Positions 53,135 through 64,000 of a DNA stretch of 64,000 nucleotides are shown piece after piece (positions within the stretch are counted from its first letter, which is position 1; each line of letters begins with the position of its first letter). The stretch spans positions 1,984,001-2,048,000 of the forward strand of contig CP099420.1 of assembly GCA_024114885.1 (NCBI GenBank). The letters are read 5' to 3'. A program made the position numbers and the translations under genes. The notes under the pieces are model-generated. The model ran no database searches. It was not told where the DNA came from and saw only the letters and a program-made list of their open reading frames with translations. This DNA is from Septoria linicola. Its lineage: Eukaryota > Ascomycota > Dothideomycetes > Mycosphaerellales > Mycosphaerellaceae.

Positions 53135-55125
53135 TCATGCCTCCTCTTCGATCGTGTCTGGTAAGAGTCTCGTCCTCTCGTCTACTTTGGAGGGCTTCAT
53201 CTCGACTTTACGACCCTGCAGCCATACGAAACCAACGAGTGCCGCTCCGAAGACTAGGCCAAGAGATGCCAACGTGACATTAATCGGAATTGGGTCATCG
53301 TGGAATACTTCATGGTTCGCGGCATCGATCAAAGGCTGACTTAGATTGATCACGCCGGAAAAGCAGATGATGGTGCCATAAACGCGTCCAAATGTCGCGA
53401 ACCCGAAGACCTTGGCAGCATAGTCACTGATCACAAGTTAGTGATATCGATCGAATAGCTCACAACAGTGTACTTACGACATTGCAGAGTAATAAAGCGG
53501 CCTGAGCAGCACGAACAGTATCACATTGCCGTACGCTGCCCAGAGAAACGGAAGAGAGCCAAGGATACCGACCGCCGTAATTAGAGCGACAAGGCCGGCT
53601 AGTAGCACAGCCGTCGATACATTATCGAGCAAAATGCCGATGAATGGAGTCGCTGCCACGCCACCGATTGGTAGAGCGATGTCGAAAAACTCATTAATGT
53701 GACGTGCAAGTCGCTCCGAGCTTAGCATGTACTCATACTGCGATCTGATCGTAGCGATGAAGAAGTTCATCCTCAACATCTGGAGGACTGTCAAGAGAGT
53801 GATTAGGATGAACCACGGCGAAAGCATCTGCTCCGTTGCAGACTTCCCATGCAAAGCACCCCATACACCCGAAGCGACGAAGTGTTCCTCCTTCTTCTCC
53901 TCCCGAATATGTCGCTCTTCCGCATCCCCGACGAGTTCTTCGAGTTTTTGCAGATTTGACTCACGATGCTCTCGTCGGTTTTCGCGTAGGCGGGTGACTT
54001 CATTGTCACTCAACTCATCGTCCGAGTCGTGCACCTACTCTGGTGTCAGCACTCTTGCAGTCAGTTCTCGCACCAGTGGTAGTTCACACTTACGTCACGC
54101 GCAGCATCTTGCTCCTTTTCTATCTTCCGCTCCAGTTCGGGCAAGGTCTTGTAGCCGTCATGATTCATGACTGTCACTTGAGCCAAAAGGATGAAGACCG
54201 GGACGATCAGATAACCGAAGAAAAACTTTTCTGGACCAAAACTGCCCTCCGAAGCTTCGTATGCTAACCGGAAAAAGAGGAATACCGCAGCCTACAGCAA
54301 GTCAGTAAGTGAGAGCGTGTTATCAAGATACCGACTTACAGAAGCATCGAATGCGCCTGTCACCATAGCCACGATAGTGCCAGACCATTTTGGAAATGCG
54401 TTCGCGACCTGGAAGGATGGAACGAAGATGAAGGTCCCGCCCAGACTAAGCAAGACGTTGCCAGCGATGTATCCATCGAACTCTGGAATGGCGAATGCGC
54501 TTCCCATGAGTATGGTTCCAGCAGCTAAACTCAAGCTTCCGATGATACCAGCAACACGAGGTCCATACCTATCCAGGATAGTGCCGACGAGGAGCGCCGA
54601 AATGTTACACGTTGTGGATGCTATCGCAAAGAAGATGTTGAGCCTGCACGGTGTTCAGCTCCTTTGTTCCTCGCTCTGACCTGGAAGGGAATGCTTACCG
54701 CAGGTCTTGTTCGTAGCACACTTCGACTCCCAGCTCGAGTTCCTCAGCAGAGCAGTACTCTCGATACACACCTTGATCAACGAGGACTGGCTTCAATGCC
54801 GCAAATCCAAATACGATGCCACTGGCAAGCCAACACGACACGATTGTAATGACTATCTGAGCTTTTGCCACGAGGTCAGCACTTGTTGCCAAAACACCTG
54901 TTGATAGAGCGACTCACCGAATCGTTGCGCAGCAGAGACCTTGTATGCAGTAACGCCACCGGTTGGATGCGTTGCAAAGGACTCCTCCTGTGGTCGAGGT
55001 AGGACATCATAAGAGATCACCCTTCGCACCGACTTAACTGAGCCATATCTGTGGTCCTTGGAGGGGACATAGTTGGGATCGTAGTCAATTCCGTCTATTG
55101 ATGTTACACGCTGGAGAAGAGACAT
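53135..55125 (-). CDS. MFS transporter, SLC43/Fmp42 type
   Basis: Six exons: 55125-54918, 54861-54699, 54643-54340, 54291-54094, 54034-53478 and 53426-53135; introns 48-59 bp with standard GTGAGT/GTAAGT/GTAAGC donors; 573 residues. All phases close, and about 12 membrane helices result, with the large charged loop in the middle (around 290-350, HREEKKEEH-type). The helix-2 region LLVGTILDRYGPRVAG carries the MFS DRxGxR loop. The order of motifs (EQDLRLNIFFAIAS and FPKWSGTIVAMVTGAFDAS) matches yeast Fmp42 and the human SLC43 amino-acid transporters. Fmp42 was found with mitochondria or vacuole; the fungal substrate is unknown. A (GA)9 repeat lies in its 5' leader. Confidence 0.9.
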
Positions 55126-55192
55126 TAGGTGCTTCACTGAGATCGCGACGACACAATGCAGGACCTGTTGAAGGCGTGCTGTGAGACAACAA

Positions 55193-55210
55193 AGAGAGAG
55201 AGAGAGAGAG
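55193..55210. repeat. (AG)9 microsatellite
   Basis: Eighteen bases of perfect AG repeat, 68 bp upstream of the transporter start, probably in its 5' leader (CT-rich on the transcribed strand). Confidence 0.9.
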
Positions 55211-57162
55211 TTGCTTTGTGAAGGTCAGCGACACAAGATAGCGCGGCAGTCGCGACTCGGCACGGACCATTTACTCTGAAGCCTATTACTCTACTCGAAG
55301 TTTCGTCCGACAACCTGGCAGTCTTTCACCTGATAAGCACACGATATCGAAGATCGCCGCAATGCCATGAGACAGCATGAGAATTCTGCATGCACAGATC
55401 GCTGAGAACCAACCCTAAAAGTGTGCCTCCCACCGCTTTTGTGTGTCACAATTCATCTGTCGCCGGGTTTGTTGACTCGATTGCTACAAGCGTATGTGGG
55501 TATAGTTCATATGTCGGTCTTGGCCTCGCCGAGCTGTGAGCCGAGGAAAGTAGAACGAGAGATACTTCCATCTTCCGTTTTCGTCCACCTTGCGCTGTTG
55601 TCGATGCCAGCAGGATGTTGACTCAACAACCTGAGCACAATGGTGTTCTGTCAAGGTCAGAGCCATGGGCGCACTCAGTTGCATGTTGAGGCATTGACGC
55701 TAGATGTACCAATCAGTACTGCAGATCCTGTGCGACACCTGCTGGTTGCACGCGTGAGCTTCGCTTCTAGTTAGCGCGTTGTGCAAGTCTCTGTTCTGCC
55801 AATTCCGATACTACCGCTTTGCTCGTTTGGAGCTCTCCTAGCTATCGCCAGCTGTATAAGAGCCTAGGTTCCAGGACAGCTCGCCTCTCGCGCGCCAACG
55901 CGAGCGACCCTTGTGCTCTGTACTGTCGATTGGAGCCAGTACGCTCGTTTGGCGAGCCACACCGCCGCTTGCCACCCAGTACGCTGTACACTCTTGCATC
56001 GCATGAGCCGGCTCCACCTTGCGATGCACATGATCGATATGCCGGCAGGTGTTAGCAGCTGTCGGTTCGGCACCCGAGTCCACTTCAACACCACGTCTGC
56101 CGTGACACAATATCACTGTTCCAGGACAAGACTCGCCTCAAATGTACCGGTCATTGTCTGGATGTGCATCGCATCGACTGTGCAGTCTGATGGGTTGATA
56201 CCTTCATGCGACGTGGGCGTATGTGAGTATTGCTATCATGCATTGATCGTCCCGCCGCATGTGACTAAGCTTAGCCACACACGAGAGCGGTCAAGCGACA
56301 GTAATCCAGAGTAGCATACATTACTATGGTGCCTCTCCAGGTCTACAGACTGTGTCTCATCACGTCCGCCAGTGTTGCGAGGTCGGGCGCTTTCTTAGAT
56401 GTGCTGTCTGAGACTCTGAGTCTTCCACTTCAGCAGTCGGCTAAGGCGGCTTGCGGCAGCTTGTCTTACTTTGCTGCAGCTGCTCATTTAAACAACGAGA
56501 AGATGTCGGCACGTGTCCACCACACTAGTCGATCGCGTAAGCTGCTAACGTTCCGTCGCCAAAGTCCTGATCTATGCGCCACATTCTGCTGGATAGAAAC
56601 GAGATTGTGCAGTTGATGAAGCGCCAGAAGAACGTTCCAACTGTGAATGGTCCTGCCTAAGAGGTTTCATATGGACGCTGTCGAGAGCATCTACGTCGAA
56701 GGCGCACAGTAGCCTAGCCCTGATCGTCGTGGACAACACGCGTTTTCACGAAGGTAGTAAGATTGCGCGCTGTCGCCAACTTTTAGCCTGTTCGGCATCG
56801 AAGTCTAGTTCGAACCTAGCCCCTGTCAAAAAGACGCTAAGAACACTTCAGGCACGAAAACAGGTGCAGAAACAGGAAATCACAGCGGCGACGGCAGAGA
56901 TGGAACGCTCGAGGACGCACGCGACGATCCTGTGCAGAATTAACGGTATGCGTGGGAAACGAGGTAATCCTTTGACAGATCCTCCGGATTCTTAGATACG
57001 ACCCATCCCCAAGTGCGAGGATTCGCGAACACAACAACCACAAGTTACCAACATGATCCTTGCGTGACAGGAGTGCTCTAGAGTCCTAGATATGTAGGTG
57101 GTCAGACATGGATCTTCGCATCGCCGACTGAGCCAAGTTATCTACAACCCTGATGCCGAAAA
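55211..57162. other. Long intergenic region, about 2 kb
   Basis: Divergent spacing between the transporter and the metallo-beta-lactamase-fold gene. Frames of 80-130 codons exist (55913-56314 +, 56729-56995 +). The second is Lys/Gln-rich and might be a coiled coil, but it starts at GTG and has no partner exon. I call no gene. Confidence 0.4.
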
Positions 57163-58152
57163 ATGGCCGGAACACAAAGGACACCAACAAAAGAACGTCA
57201 TGAAGACCACGACTCCTCTCAAATGCATCCTGCGCGCAAAGCTGGACGGCATCCCAATCGATACGCGACTCTGCTTCCACCACTGCGAGAGCATCGCGAT
57301 TCCGAATCATCCGACGCAGAAATGGAAGCACGACCCAGAGACTCCGGAACAGAGATCTCTTCTCCCAGCTCACTCTTCTCGGGCACGACCTTCTCCACGG
57401 AAGCGTCAGAAGATGACAGTCGACCTGAGCCTCCGCCACTCATCCACGCTTTGTTCGAAGAGCTTTCGCAAACATGGCAATTCGTTGTCGCCGACCCGGT
57501 GTCGCGACACGCAGTCATTGTCGATCCTCAGCGGGACAACGCGCCCTCGGCAACGACCATCTCAACGATAGCGGCGGACCGCGTTTTGTCAGTGGTCCAG
57601 CAGAATCGCTACTCAGTCGATCGCATTCTCCATACTCACGAACCGAGAGACCACCCTTCATCCGCCTGGTACCTGCGTGCGCAACTCTTGCAATCGACCG
57701 GTCATGCGCCAAAGATCACCATTGGCAAGACGATGGCTGCAGTGCAGCGAATGTTCAAGCGAAAGTACAGCATGAAGTCCGAAGACGGCAGTACCTGGAA
57801 GACCGACTACGAGGACACCAAATTCTCGGACGGCCAGTCCTTCGCGATCGGGAATCTCAGAGCCACTGCATTGCAATTCCCGGGTGGAACTTATGCCTTT
57901 GTCATTGGCCAGCACATCTTCGCTGGGGCATCCAGGTTCGATCTCGAGATCCGGGCACGGAACAATCTGCTCATACATGATCTGAAGAGCTTCCAGATTT
58001 ACACCAGCAAGGACGCTCCGCCGCAAAGGAGGGCGCAACTGGTACCGATGTACGAGCGAGAACGTCGTACAGGCAAACCTGATCTCGGGAAGAAACTCGT
58101 CATTCGATATGGCGCTGACAATGGCCCCGTGGATTTTGAGGACTTGGAGTGA
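57163..58152 (+). CDS. Metallo-beta-lactamase-fold protein with lost metal ligands
   Basis: Single exon, 329 residues, ATG at 57163. The first 90 residues are disordered. From about 97 it follows the fungal ETHE1-like (persulfide dioxygenase type) metallo-beta-lactamase pattern: WQFVVADPVSRHAVIVDP at 105-122, VDRILHTH at 152-159, an APKITIGK strand at 182-189, and FSDGQSFAIGNLRATALQFPG at 221-241. The metal site is broken: the usual THxHxDH is THEPRDH (158-164, second His is Pro161), the PGHT loop is PGGT (240-243) and the GDxxF strand is GASRF (255-259). It should not bind two metals, so it is probably not an enzyme. The intact frame argues against a pseudogene. Convergent with the Zn2Cys6 gene. 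Confidence 0.85.
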   Translation: MAGTQRTPTKERHEDHDSSQMHPARKAGRHPNRYATLLPPLREHRDSESSDAEMEARPRDSGTEISSPSSLFSGTTFSTEASEDDSRPEPPPLIHALFEELSQTWQFVVADPVSRHAVIVDPQRDNAPSATTISTIAADRVLSVVQQNRYSVDRILHTHEPRDHPSSAWYLRAQLLQSTGHAPKITIGKTMAAVQRMFKRKYSMKSEDGSTWKTDYEDTKFSDGQSFAIGNLRATALQFPGGTYAFVIGQHIFAGASRFDLEIRARNNLLIHDLKSFQIYTSKDAPPQRRAQLVPMYERERRTGKPDLGKKLVIRYGADNGPVDFEDLE

Positions 58153-58415
58153 TTTGCGTCGCACTGGCGACTGATAGCGATTATGTTGAGTTTTGCTTTT
58201 TGGTTCTCATGATACCCAGGAGCAACAACGGAGTTGGCGGTGCTCGTGATTGCGATTATTTCTCGCAATAATTCACATAGGCGAGACCCAATGCCTTATC
58301 GATTGCCGAATATAGCAGTTGGTAGTCCACTGCACGCACCTTCGTGTGTCGAGTTAGATCCTTGTGCCTCTGTTCCTGTGATATCACCAGGCCCAAGCAG
58401 AGGACTGTACTGTGT

Positions 58416-60308
58416 TCATATGCCAGTGAGCTCTCCAGCACCCATTGCCAGGCCTTGCATGCCATCGCTATAGAACATGTCGAACCAGGACATATCCGGC
58501 GCGAACCCACTCATGTCTATGCCGGAGTCGTACGAAGCTGCTGACTGCACAGATGCGGTCTCTGGCCGAGGATGGAAGATCTCATGTGCGGCCTTTTTGA
58601 GTTGCTGCGAAACATATTGTGCAATCGACCAATTACGACTGAGCGATTTCAGGACGCCGAGGATCAGTGCCACTCTCTCGCGATTGGGCTCCGTTGTAGC
58701 TTTGGGATATGCTGAGCAGGCAGATAGCTGGACCACGCATGCGAAGACTAAGCCGCAGATGAAGAAAGGCGAGTACCTCTCCCCTGGTAGCGATGCCAGA
58801 TTCGCGAGCTCCTTGGAAGCTGAAAGTGCCTTCGCTGCATGCTGAGATGATGTCGGAGATACTTGTTCCATGTGCCGACGTGCGCAGGCGATTTCAGCTG
58901 AAGCCGGCATCGTGATGGGCAGCTCACTTCGCGGAAAGTGCAGGAAAATGTTGCTGATGTAGATGAACAAGAAAGCCTGGAACATCATCTGATCCACCTC
59001 GCCACTTCGGAGCACAACTCCAGCCTTGTCATTTGGTATGTGGAATTTCCAGCTGGCCATTGCATTGTCGATCGATTGAATGCTATCGGCGTGCACTTCA
59101 TTCGCGCTCGATACGGCTATCACCCGGGCGAGTATGCGGATGGCGTCGATACGATACGCCGCGGATGAGAATTGCCAATCCTCATCGGCGAACAGACGGC
59201 CATCGTAGTTTTCCAGCGAGAAAGATTGGGAAGGTATCGTGCAGTTGTCGTATGCCTCGTCATCGCACGGGAGTAGCGTTGTGATCTCGACTGAGTTGCT
59301 CTTGAAGCTGGTCTGGCGATGCAAAGACGCCAAGTAGCCGTCCGCGATATATAGCTCCCACCATGTCCGCCGAAGACTTTCTTCATAGACTGAATCTCCA
59401 TGGCCATGCTGTATGGCGAAGTCGGTCTCATACATTCGCAGCTCAATGGCAGTATCAGCGGCCTTTGAGATTGCAGTCATTGCTTCCATTGGTTCGTAGC
59501 GCGCGTGCAAAGACATGGAGTATAGCAGCGACGCCTGCACCATTTCAGGGGTCTTTCGGGTGCTACTGCCAGCTAGGCTCTCTGCAGCCATGGATCGTAT
59601 CGTGTCGCTAGAAATGTTAGGCGCGTATTGGCTGCCGATGAATTTCATCACCATTTGAAGATATTCAGGATAGTTTTGGTTCTGATAGCGACTCCTCGGC
59701 ACAAGCATGGGATGATGCGGGTGGAAATTGGCGTAGTACAAGTTTATAAGGTGTTCATCCTCCGAGCGCAACGATGAGGGGGAAGACGAAGCGCTTGATC
59801 TGGGTGTCGATGCCTGCTGACCTGTTTTGGGAAATGACTATTAGCAACAGTCACGAAACAACAGAATTGCTAGCGCTAGCATCCCGCTGTACAGTCGACA
59901 GTACCAAATGTGTACTGCACGAAGTCGACGACGTGAACGAACGCTTTACTTGCCTGAGTAAGTGCTACTCCCGGCACTCGGATCCGACCACGACTGTCCT
60001 GGGGATACATCTGTGGAGGTGTTACCTGAAAGACCTTGGGCCGCCGGCGCGGCACTGGGTTGTGGAGTGATGATCGCGTATGACATTGTTGTAGGCAGTG
60101 GCCGTTGTGGTTGGCTTTGTGCTGGAATCTGACTTGATATTTGCCTTTTCGCTCGACCTCCACAACCACGCCTTGAAGCGATATAGTTACAATTGATGCC
60201 CCGATCACGACATCTGGAGCAAACAGGTGTGAGCGCATCGCATTTGAGGTGTTTCTCCCTGCACGCTCTGCAAGCCAATGGTGAAGGTCGGGTTGTGATT
60301 TGAGCCAT
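58416..60308 (-). CDS. Zn2Cys6 transcription factor with Fungal_trans domain
   Basis: Two exons: 60308-59954 and 59821-58416; 586 residues. The zinc cluster has all six cysteines (13, 16, 23, 30, 33, 40; ACRACREKHLKCD...CSRCRDRGINC). It is followed by a basic linker (GGRAKRQ) and a Ser/Pro/Gln-rich stretch, then the Fungal_trans domain starting near EDEHLINLYYANFHPHHPML, with RRTWWELYIADGYLAS inside. The 132-bp intron has a GC donor (TCAG/GCAAGT) and CAG acceptor; the nearby GTAAAG would put the second exon out of phase, so the GC-AG reading is needed. Targets are unknown. It sits next to the HET gene, on the same strand, and is convergent with the metallo-beta-lactamase-fold gene. Confidence 0.88.
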
Positions 60309-60810
60309 CGTTGTCGGAGTGCCGTGAGCCTTCCCAAATTGCAATCCAGATCACTTTCTATAGTAATGCTTGTGAATCCAGTTGAGGTGTATCCTGGCCG
60401 AACAGGATATGGATCTCGTGGGCGTCGACCATATATTACCACGAAGAGAAGTCATGCGCTCGAGGTCCGATCGCCCCACTTGACCGCAGAAGTCTGGATT
60501 CCTAATTTGTGGTTCGCAGGCGATAGCGCAATGCGAACACCCATCAGCATATGGAGGATCAAGATGAGATGAAGAGTGTGAAATGTCGAGATTTCGGGGA
60601 GGCGCGACACAGGGTATGAAGCAGTCGGCGTTACAAGCGAAGATGTGATTCGTCGGATTTGAGGGCGCGGGACCCACTCCATGCAGACTCCCTGCTTGTT
60701 GGTGCAGAGATGCAGGACCTCACCTTGTCGTATGGATTTCTCAGCCTGTGCGTGCTGCATGTTCCGAAGCCTGTCACCAAGAGCGTATCTCGCTACATAA
60801 CTTGTGCGCA
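60309..60810. other. Intergenic region between the Zn2Cys6 and HET genes
   Basis: About 500 bp with the promoter of the Zn2Cys6 gene and the 3' end of the HET gene. No gene seen. Confidence 0.5.
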
Positions 60811-63099
60811 TCATGAGGTCAATTCTTCATTTGCAATGCACTGTTCGAAAAGTCGGTCAGCAAGTTCGAGCGCCTCGAGTTGCAAACGCACGAGGCCAAA
60901 GCTTCCCTGCCATATCTTGTAAGCGGTGATGCAATATCCCAAGCGAGTAATTCAAACGTCTTCTGGCCACTCGAGAGCTCGCTACAGGCGCTCTGAGGCC
61001 GCATCTCTTTGCGTAGTGGAGCTTGTGCATGACCCAATTTTGGTGTCGTGCTAGTTGTCGCAAGAGGATTCTGCTACAAGCGGGTTGCTCAGACATGTTG
61101 CGCAGTTCTGGCGTCGGAGAATCCTGCGCTCTCGCGCATCCGAAGCAGTCGTCGCCGCCGAGGCGAATTTGTATCACTGGAGCCAGCCGCCACAAGTTGG
61201 AGAGCTCCTCGGAGACTGGGAGAGTCATGCCGACTTTGTGAAAGGAGGGCATGTCCAATGCGCTGCCTTGAGGGCCCCTCTGAGCAACCATCAATTGTGT
61301 CCTTTGATCAGGTCCCTTCGCATTCATGTCCATTAGCATCAGCGGGCTATCTGGAGGGTGCTCAGCGAGGTTCACCACCAAAGGCATAGAGAATGAGTGA
61401 TCAAGAGTCACAACCGATAGGTAGCCAACGCAGTCGTTCAGACCAATCATCTGGGACTGTTGCATCGCCATAAAGTCGTTCCAGACATGGCGCTGAGTGT
61501 TACTAGTCATCACAGGGGCAAATCTTGCCTCGCTGGTAGCGGCTACGTGGGAGAGAGCACTAGCATAGCTCTGCACCAGTACCTGTGCAATCAATCGTGA
61601 TTGGAAGATGTTGTACCTGCCGCCACCAAAGGCCCAGACCACGGACATTGCCAGTCTCCAAGTACCGGAGGCGAATAGTATGACAGTGATATCGCGATGA
61701 ATGACACCCGTGGTTGGTTCGTGAACGCGTCCTAGACGTCGAACGATGTGGAGCATCCCCACGACTCTTGCTGTAACGATAACCTAAAGTAACAGATGTG
61801 CAGTCAGCACTGTCTCAGAGATATGTGAAGCTGTTTTCATTGCCCTCTGAACACAGAGTGCCGCAGTGTGGGCGAGTCAGGCAGAGACACCAGCGAGTTG
61901 GGAAGATTCTCGCGATTGCTTTAACTCACCGCACCATTTTCGACACTAGGCGGTCCGAGTGGACAGACGCTGTCCAGACCTGAAGCAGCGGAAAGCTTGT
62001 GCCTCATAGAGAATGGTGGAAAGACGCAGCTAATCCAATCGGACACGGTGTTTGCAGCCACGGGGAGCAGGACCCAGCGAATGTGCTGATCACGAACAGC
62101 CTGGTGACACCAACGATTCCAAGCGCCCTCTTTGGTCTCGCCCGCACGTGCTTCGATGATCACACCTGAAGCCGCCATAACGCCATATACTTCATCAACT
62201 GGCACTGTTGCCTTTCGATTGCCTGGCAGCTCCATTATACGCGTCCGATCTATGCTACCAGCTCGAGCATTGGCCATCGCTGCGAAATGTGTGCTTAGGA
62301 CACTGAAGTCTTCTTGGAGGCATTCTGATATGTGCAGGGTATTGCAGATATCCGGTAGTGCGGAAATGGCGTAGTTATCGACGCTAATCGGTACCAGGTC
62401 ACGTCCGATCCACAAGATCTCTTTAGCAAGGACATACTCTTGTAGCGTCCTGCACGCAATGTAAACAAGGATCAGGACCCCAGGCTGGTTTCGGGCGACT
62501 TACCAAATTCTCTGCATCCAAGCCGTATTTGCAAGTCGGAGTAGGCCTTTCATGCCAAGTAATAGCCATTCACGTCCCTCTCCATGCTGCCAAGAAGCAC
62601 CTTCTTGAGTCCAAGCTTCATCGAGGCACATTGCGAGTGCGCCGTCCAGTTTCGCCGCCAAAAGATCAACGTCAGCCTGGCTAGCATTGAGGTATGCGTT
62701 CACGAAAACCACAACACAGGTCGCTTTGCCAAATATCTGACCCATCAACGGAATCTGCTCAAGTTTGTCAGCCGTTTCAGTCTGCTCTATGCATATGGTG
62801 TCTATCCAGCAGTGTCGTATGCTGGTACATCGCGTTCGCATGACCGTGGTCAAGCCTTGCCAACCAAAGCTCTGATCAGCAAAGAGGCCTTCGCTGGTGA
62901 AGACGCGCTCACTCCACGTATGCGATGCCGCCAGATATGGTGGATGGTCGTTGAGGGGCCACGACTCGAGCTCTCCAGTATCGATATTGAAGAGACGAAA
63001 GCATGGCTGATCTGACTCTTCGTGGCGTCGAGGTAGGTTTTGCTGATATCGCTTTGATGGCGCCAGTGAGTGTGCGGAGGCCTGCCTTTTGAAGCTCAT
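60811..63099 (-). CDS. HET-domain (heterokaryon incompatibility type) protein
   Basis: Model with four exons: 63099-62504, 62449-61930, 61783-60986 and 60906-60811; 669 residues. The HET domain lies at about 53-235 with its three blocks: YLAASHTW at 55-62, the WIDTICIEQ block at 98-106, and WTLQEYVLA, which spans the first splice (GTAAGT donor, GTGCAG acceptor). The HET domain is related to TIR domains and can trigger cell death when unlike fungi fuse; most HET genes have no proven role. The second intron (146 bp, GTGAGT...TTTAG) is good. The third (79 bp, GTAGCG donor) is inferred because the final 31 codons (LVRLQLEALELADRLFEQCI) read strongly as protein but in another frame. No STAND or NACHT domain follows. 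Confidence 0.82.
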
Positions 63100-64000
63100 T
63101 GTGCCGCGTACAACGGTGCCATCAGCTGCACATTCTTGTCATGTCTTGATGATAGGTTCAAGTCGTAGATATATCAGAACTCGGCGCGATTACGTGCGTA
63201 CTGCTCTCTCCTGCGTTGAGCGTGTTGGATCACGGAACAGGAAGCTGCGGGTCGAGGAGATAGAAAGGTCTTGTCTCAGTGCTTCAGACCACGAGCTTAT
63301 CTGGATAGAGTCTAGTTAGGAGATATTCCAATAGCTTCAACATGGCGCTCGAGTCTCCTTCACTTCGTCTCCTTGACACCGACGACTGCCATGCCAGCTT
63401 CTACCACGCGAGATGTATGTCCCTGAATGGGTGGCTACATGGAGGCTTGGATTACTGCGATACAAGAGTCAGCCTCTCCGACGAAACGACCTCGAAATTG
63501 TCCAGACAGCCCAAGCCTGGTGGAGACATTCATGATGAAGGCCAGAAGCCAGACACCGATTATCTGGGTATCGTCATGTTCTGTTAATCTTGCCAGCCTC
63601 CAGTGTGAGTATGTGCCTGCAGTGCATGTATTGGTGTAATATCTGTGAGATCCGCTTGACGTGGTGTCATCTATGAGATCTGAGCTGAGATTCGGCATCG
63701 TCCGTCGCGGACATGCATTTATTGTTACAGTCCTTTTTCATTATCTTGGAGGTAGCAATTGACAGCTTGCCTGCATGGCCTAACCATAATGATATAGGCC
63801 GCATATCCAAGATCTCGTGTCCACATGTAGTGTACAATATCATCGTCATCGTCGTCCAGACGAGACTGCTTCGCTAAACAAGCAAAAGCTTCCGCCATTT
63901 AAACCAAAGAACGCTTGATCTTTCAATGCAAGAATGCAACGCCAACATCAAAACAGGTTCCATCGTGCATGCTCATGAGCGAGTGCAGCTCCGTTCTACC
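63100..64000. other. Right-edge region, 900 bp
   Basis: The promoter of the HET gene is at 63100-63300. A + strand frame at 63342-63587 (ATG, 81 codons, starting MALESPSLRLLDTDD) contains a possible GTATGT donor at 63415, so it may be a first exon of a gene that I cannot complete. Nothing recognisable beyond. Confidence 0.3.

Noticed and set aside
56729..56995. Lys/Gln-rich 88-codon frame as a coiled-coil protein
   Set aside because: Starts at GTG, no exon partner, no conserved feature.
57098..57571. Plus-strand frame of 157 codons overlapping the metallo-beta-lactamase-fold gene
   Set aside because: Starts at a non-ATG-like context in another frame and shows Arg/Ser-rich shadow composition.
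1..64000. tRNA genes, rRNA, CRISPR arrays, transposons
   Set aside because: I looked for the T-loop core GGTTCRANNCC on both strands and found no convincing match; tandem repeats are only 2-3 copies; no transposase or reverse-transcriptase motif was seen. This was by eye, so divergent elements could be missed.

Overview
The window is nuclear DNA from a filamentous ascomycete, most likely a Dothideomycete of the Mycosphaerellales (Cercospora/Zymoseptoria type). I read this from short GT-AG introns (mostly 47-80 bp) with CTAAC-like branch sites, fungus-only families (CFEM-containing Pth11-type receptor, HET domain, Zn2Cys6 and Fungal_trans factors, DUF1688/Urc4) and a Pdx1 protein of the Cercospora SOR1 type. 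I see no bacterial, viral or transposon genes, no rRNA, no convincing tRNA and no CRISPR array. Exon boundaries were read by eye from splice signals and reading phase; none was checked against transcripts or homologues.

Region 1 (1-13.5 kb) is dense housekeeping DNA: an edge-truncated mitochondrial-type protein, RFC3, a short-chain dehydrogenase, PDX1 (vitamin B6), ORC2, the AP-2 mu subunit, a BTB-like protein and an HPP membrane protein. RFC3 and ORC2, both DNA replication genes, each have an ACGCGT box in a short divergent promoter. Region 2 (13.5-31 kb) carries acireductone dioxygenase (methionine salvage), a CFEM-GPCR, a FUN14 mitochondrial protein, a 1481-residue fungal protein, a small SREBP-type bHLH factor, a fatty-acid elongase and a SLAC1/TDT-family transporter. 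Region 3 (30.8-41.3 kb) has GID7/WDR26 (ubiquitin ligase subunit), an unusual signal-less GH72-like protein, a class III CoA-transferase, URC4 (uracil catabolism, with GATA boxes upstream) and SDHC (respiratory complex II and fungicide target).

Region 4 (41.3-64 kb) is looser and looks accessory: long intergenic stretches, a Fungal_trans protein with no DNA-binding domain, a tiny zinc-ribbon protein, a frame-broken coding patch, a bZIP factor, two GPI-type cell-surface proteins facing each other, an SLC43/Fmp42-type transporter, a catalytically degenerate metallo-beta-lactamase-fold protein, a Zn2Cys6 factor with a GC-AG intron and a HET-domain protein.

I found no clear multi-gene new system. 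The most unusual items are the degenerate metallo-beta-lactamase protein, the cytosolic GH72-like protein with an altered catalytic residue, and several splicing oddities (GC-AG intron, tandem NAGNAG acceptor, an intron readable as coding sequence).
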